Source: CAZKUN01 sp964555935 (lineage in GTDB: Bacteria > Armatimonadota > Zipacnadia > Zipacnadales > VGFC01). Taken from it: a stretch of DNA of 64,000 nt. The stretch spans positions 24,382-88,381 of the forward strand of contig CAZKUN010000006.1 in assembly GCA_964555935.1 (NCBI GenBank). Reading direction: 5' to 3'. Below the pieces are notes generated by a model. It saw nothing but the letters and a program-made list of their open reading frames with translations, searched no databases and was not told where the DNA came from. Positions 60,681 to 64,000 of this stretch are shown here, one piece after another (position 1 is the first letter of the stretch; every line of letters starts with the position of its first letter). Position numbers and translations under genes: made by a program.

Positions 60681-60720
60681 GGGCCGTGAGCTCAGTTGAT
60701 AGAGCATCTGACTTTCAATC
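60681..60720 (+). pseudogene. Truncated, degenerate tRNA (5' half only)
   Basis: Positions 60681-60720 read like the first half of a tRNA: acceptor strand GGGCCGT, D stem GCTC/GAGC (60690-60693 with 60702-60705), and the anticodon loop CTTTCAA (anticodon TTC if intact, closest to Glu; the body looks Lys-like). The anticodon stem 5' strand TCTGA is matched only by TC; after 60720 the similarity stops. No acceptor 3' strand ACGGCCC was found downstream. U8 is G and the D-loop has GA where GG is usual. The upstream promoter remains. It is thus a remnant, not a functional tRNA. Confidence 0.65.
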
Positions 60721-60819
60721 CCTCTGGACGTGCTGCCAAACCACCGATCTCCCCGTAGATACCCCTGAGACTGTTACTGAGACCGATCTTACTTCCTGCA
60801 GATTCCTCGTGTCAAGCTG

Positions 60820-60907
60820 AAGGGCATAAGACTCTGAGATTCCTACCGTGCTTGGCTCTGGCTTCCCGTTCCCGCCCAATCAACAGCGGCAGGGGGAGCT
60901 TGCTGAC
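60820..60907 (+). repeat. Island-flanking direct repeat, right copy
   Basis: This 88-base copy matches 57813-57901 in the same orientation at roughly three-quarters of positions. The two share AAGGGCA, CTCTGAGATTCC, TCAACAGCGG and TGCTGAC. A second, weaker matching block lies about 180 bases further on here but only 37 bases further on in the left copy, so one copy has gained or lost sequence. Confidence 0.6.
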
Positions 60908-61371
60908 GCGGCGGTTGGCGTGAACGTGCCGCGCGACGGAGAAATGGATGGGATGAATCCGTGTAGATCAGTCGTCATCGGCTACACGCCCCGACACGCC
61001 CCGACACGCTCCTCCCGCCCCTGAACCACTACCAGAGGGTCCGTTCCCGTGGTTCCGAGCGGCCTTGCCGCAGGGCTCATTCCGTCGGGTCTTCCGTTTG
61101 GGGGCCTCAGGCACTCCATATACTGAGCGGCGGCGCCGGTGGTAGATGTGGTGATGGGCAAACTGAGACAGGAGTGGTCATCCGCCGGCGCTCCCCCATC
61201 ACCAACCATGCCAATCCAACATTGAATCTGCGGCGTCGCGAGCTGATTCACGTGACCGTTGGGTGAGTGGGAGGCGACCTGAACGCGTCAGGGCGGGGCG
61301 AGGAGCGAAGGGGACAGGAGGACGTGGAACGGGACCCGCGTTGGTCACAGACGTGCGCAGTAGACCCCGGC

Positions 61372-63356
61372 TCATTGCCCAACGACGGGACGCCACGCGG
61401 GTGAGTGGCCGTCGGCGGCGAGCATCCTAACGCCACTCCCGTCCGCCGAGACGATCCAGACCGAGCACCCGCCGTATCTGTATCCCTCCGCCTCCAGCAT
61501 CACGTCAAACGCGATGTGCATGCTATCAGGCGACCAACTCGGCGCTGAGATTATCTGGTCATCAGCCCGCATCGCCCAAACGGGAAAGCGGACCACCGCC
61601 GCCTCCGTCGTGATCGATGTGTCCCATACTGGCCAGGTCGGTGAGGCGTCCCGCGGCATGCGTGTCTTCAGCAAGCTCCGCCACGCGCGCGTCTCGGCGT
61701 CGAGCAAGTAGAGGCCCGTGGTGCCATCCATATAGTCGTTGTCGCCGGTGGCCAACATGTTCGGATGCGTCGGCGACCAAGCCGGACTCAGCGGAACCAT
61801 CGGCCCCTCGCCCCACTCCCCCGCCAGCGAGGCCCAATCGGAACGTGTACCGTCAATACTCCAGACCGACGCTTCACCTCCCTCGGGATATGCCAACTCA
61901 AGCAGAAGCGCCTCGCCATCAGGGCGCCACGCGGCATCCGCGCTCCGCTCCCAGGAGTTGCCCGGATCGAACTGTTGGGTCAGCTCTCCAGACTCCACGT
62001 TGCAGCTCCACAGCGTCGCCGGAGCCCCACCGTCGCGGGCCATCTCATCCATCCGCAGAAACCAGACCTCATCTGCGCCCGGCCTCCACGTCGGGCAGAA
62101 GCAGTCACCGTTAGTGGTCAACTGCCCGATCTGCTCGTCGCCCAACTGCACCTGCCAGATGTCGTCAGATGCCCCAAAGACGAGCGATGTACCACCCGGA
62201 GCCCAGCGCGGGCGGGAGCACCCGCCCCGGTCGGTGAGGCGTCTCTGCCCGGTGCCGTCGGCCCCCACCGTCCAGATGTCCCCATCACGCACGAACGCGA
62301 TGAGACCGGCGGGAGTCGCCTGAGGCATTCCGCCCACCGCTGCGTACGTACTCAGTGGTTTGCCGGCGACAATCGTCTGCGCCATCGAGGCGTCATCGAG
62401 CCACGGCATCGCCTTAGTGCCGTCAACGTCGATCCAGTCGACAACGTGTGCCAACGCTTCCTCCGTCGGCAGGCGTGTGCAGAACACGGACAAGCCATCC
62501 GCCGTCCACGAAACGAACCCGTAACCAGCCTCGGCGAGTACGTTCGCCTCGCCCGTGTTGATGGAGCTGACGACGATCGCCTGAAGGCCCCCATGTCCCT
62601 CGCCACGGTGCTGCACCACTGCGGCCCACTGATCGGGATTCGTTGGGCACGGCCGCACGTCAGCCACACCGCCCTTTGGATTGCCCTCGGCCCACGGATT
62701 GAGCGACCGAGAGATCGCGTCAATGTCGGGGGAGTCGACATCGGATCCGGTGGTGACATCGACGCACGCCACCAGGTCTTCCCCTCCGCTGTCGCCACCT
62801 TCCCAGAACTCGAACAGCACCAGGGCAGACCCATCCGCCGTCCACCGGCACCGTCCCCCGTACAGCGACCGGTCGCCCGTTCTCGTGGTTACGCATCGAG
62901 GCGCGCTCCCATCACCGTTTGCAGCGTGGTACTTCAGGACGGTCTCATCATCACCCAAATCCGCCGTGCAGTACGCGATCTCAGCGCCATTGGGTGACAG
63001 TCAACGCCCATCGGACAACCATCTGTCTCGGCTTGTGCAGCCGCCCCATCGAGAAGATCGGCGATCATCAACCGCGTCTCGTCCGGTATGTCAGAATCGC
63101 CGCCGCAGATGACCGCCGCCTTCGTCCCGTCTGGCGATACGCTCATCTCCAGGCACGCCTGCAGATCAGTCACCCGCCGCGCCCCAGATCCGTCCGCCGC
63201 CGAGACCCAGATGTCTCCACCGCGGAGGAACGCAACCTCGGCGAGAGGCTCTGACTTGCCGGCCCCCCGGCGCGTGAATGCCGCATTCTGACAGCCCATG
63301 ACAGACAGGCTCGCGATCAGCAGCACGGTAGCAGTGGTGATGTGGCGGAGTTTCAT
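61372..63356 (-). pseudogene. TolB/WD40-like beta-propeller lipoprotein, frameshifted by one base
   Basis: Two adjoining frames together make one protein of about 660 residues. The N-terminal part (from the ATG at 63356, GGAGA upstream) has a lipobox LSVMGC and propeller repeats (GDIWVSAADGSGARRVTD...SPDGTKAAVI). At about 62998 the reading must shift: before it the text is PMGVDC, after it SPNGAEIAYCTADLGDDETV. Restoring one base (a G after TG) yields VDWSPNGAEIAY, the classic DWSPDG blade. The rest, to 61372, has many propeller repeats (DGDIWTVGADGTGQRRLTD, RWAPGGTSLVFG). It is either a recently broken gene or a base-call/assembly error. Confidence 0.8.
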
Positions 63357-63425
63357 CGTGCGCGTCTCCTCAGACGGTGCCAATATGGTCGGTCAGCCGC
63401 TGCGACACACCTCAGCCGCATTCGG

Positions 63426-63953
63426 CTACTCAGTGGTATCACCCAGTAGCCAGGCTGGGCTGCCTGCGTTCAGCACGGAGACGATGGTCTTACCCGTGTC
63501 GACGTCGATCACGGAGGCTCGGAGAGGCGGCGTCAAGCGACTGTGCTCATCGCGATCTTCCCCCGCCTGAACCGCAATGTAGCGGCTATCGGGCGTCCAT
63601 GTGTGGGCGCCAAACCAGCCGGACACGGTGCGTTCGTCCTCAGGTGCACGGACACGGACCAAGTGCAGGCGGTCCCTGCCCGAACGCATGGGCACGACGG
63701 TGTGGCGGATCAGGATCTTGGTGCCGTCCGGCGACCAAGTGGCCGTCGCGAGCCCGAGAATGGGCTGCGTCCACACAGGGGCGCCGAGGGGTGCGGATCG
63801 CACCACCAACTCACTACTGGCCCTCAGCGGATTGCGCTCTTCGTCCGTCTCAAGTCTCCCGTGTTCGAATGCCAGGTACTCTTCCTGTATCGGGTTCCAC
63901 ACCACACACTCCGAGTACTGGCCGTCGACTTCGTACAGTCGGCCGTTGTGGCC
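63426..63953 (-). pseudogene. TolB-like propeller protein, 5' end missing or frameshifted
   Basis: From 63953 down to the TAG at 63426 the frame reads GHNGRLYEVDGQYSEC... and then propeller blades (LATATWSPDGTKILIRH, AHTWTPDSRYIAVQAGE). No ATG, GTG or TTG with a ribosome site begins it before the coding pattern starts, and a TAA at 63954-63956 interrupts the frame. The frame two bases over is open to the window edge, so this may be the end of a longer gene broken by an indel near 63953. A GTG at 63905 would give a 159-residue product. It is the second propeller gene here and resembles the one at 61372-63356. Confidence 0.55.
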
Positions 63954-64000
63954 TTACCCCCTAAAGCGAGTCCAGGTTCAGTGTTAGTATCTGGGTGTAC

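Larger units (their letters stand above)
60517..61371. other. Non-coding right flank of the ATPase island
   Basis: This 855-base stretch between the 2TM gene and the TolB-like gene has no convincing gene. It holds a near-consensus promoter, a truncated tRNA, the right copy of the flanking repeat and a 10-base tandem repeat CACGCCCCGA (60985-60994 and 60995-61004). Confidence 0.6.

Noticed and set aside
60681..60760. Complete tRNA or intron-containing tRNA
   Set aside because: No matching 3' anticodon stem, T arm or acceptor 3' strand is present within the following several hundred bases.

Overview
The window is GC-rich bacterial DNA with about 54 protein genes on both strands, mostly in short, tightly spaced operons led by clear Shine-Dalgarno sites. 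Gene content suggests an uncultured, probably anaerobic bacterium: two CooC-type nickel-insertion ATPases with a DUF166 protein, formate-tetrahydrofolate ligase, a tungsten/molybdenum aldehyde:ferredoxin oxidoreductase with ferredoxin and MoaD, a 2-hydroxyacyl-CoA-dehydratase-type [4Fe-4S] activator, and two UroD-fold proteins of the type linked to methyl or corrinoid transfer. The many secreted carbohydrate-active and Gfo/Idh/MocA proteins recall Armatimonadota, Planctomycetota or Hydrogenedentota. The phylum cannot be fixed from this sequence alone.

Layout. 1-9.0 kb: a secreted C25/caspase-like protein, the DUF166-CooC-CooC operon, a receiver-GGDEF protein, NAD(P)HX repair, dihydrolipoyl dehydrogenase and the activator ATPase. 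9.2-15.4 kb: a metal-binding lipoprotein with a poly-aspartate tail, then a minus-strand cluster read in the order Trx-like protein, lone lipoyl domain, ModA-like lipoprotein with an extra C-terminal domain, cysteine desulfurase, MoaD, ferredoxin, AOR. 15.5-22 kb: a GH42-like secreted enzyme and the operon dksA-lspA-lgt-rluD-tgt behind a good sigma-70 promoter. 22.1-24.2 kb: fhs, preceded by a promoter and a roughly 180-nt leader that contains an intrinsic terminator. 24.2-46.1 kb: small membrane and secreted proteins, an enolase-superfamily enzyme, a PhoB-type regulator, an alcohol dehydrogenase, carbohydrate-related enzymes, two Gfo/Idh/MocA oxidoreductases, a large membrane protein, a subtilase, a UroD-like protein, a GT4 glycosyltransferase and a beta-helix protein.

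46.2-55.2 kb: an isolated rpsE with its own promoter and terminator, trxB, a PH-like membrane protein, a GlmL/MutL ATPase, a second UroD-like protein, an L,D-transpeptidase, an orphan DNA methyltransferase, and fluC/crcB on the other strand. 55.5-57.4 kb: mannose-6-phosphate isomerase and a HAD phosphatase. 57.4-61.4 kb is an accessory island: a P-loop ATPase translationally coupled to a two-helix membrane protein. It is bracketed by a diverged direct repeat, and the promoter and 5' half of a broken tRNA lie inside the right-hand repeat. The window ends in TolB-like propeller lipoproteins. One carries a single-base frameshift that can be pinned to one codon, and the next has its 5' end out of frame.

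The best candidates for something undescribed are (i) the ATPase-2TM module and its repeat/tRNA boundary, (ii) the AOR cluster combining a lipoyl carrier, thioredoxin-like domains and sulfur mobilisation, and (iii) the attenuated leader of fhs. No CRISPR array, insertion sequence, integrase or rRNA was found.
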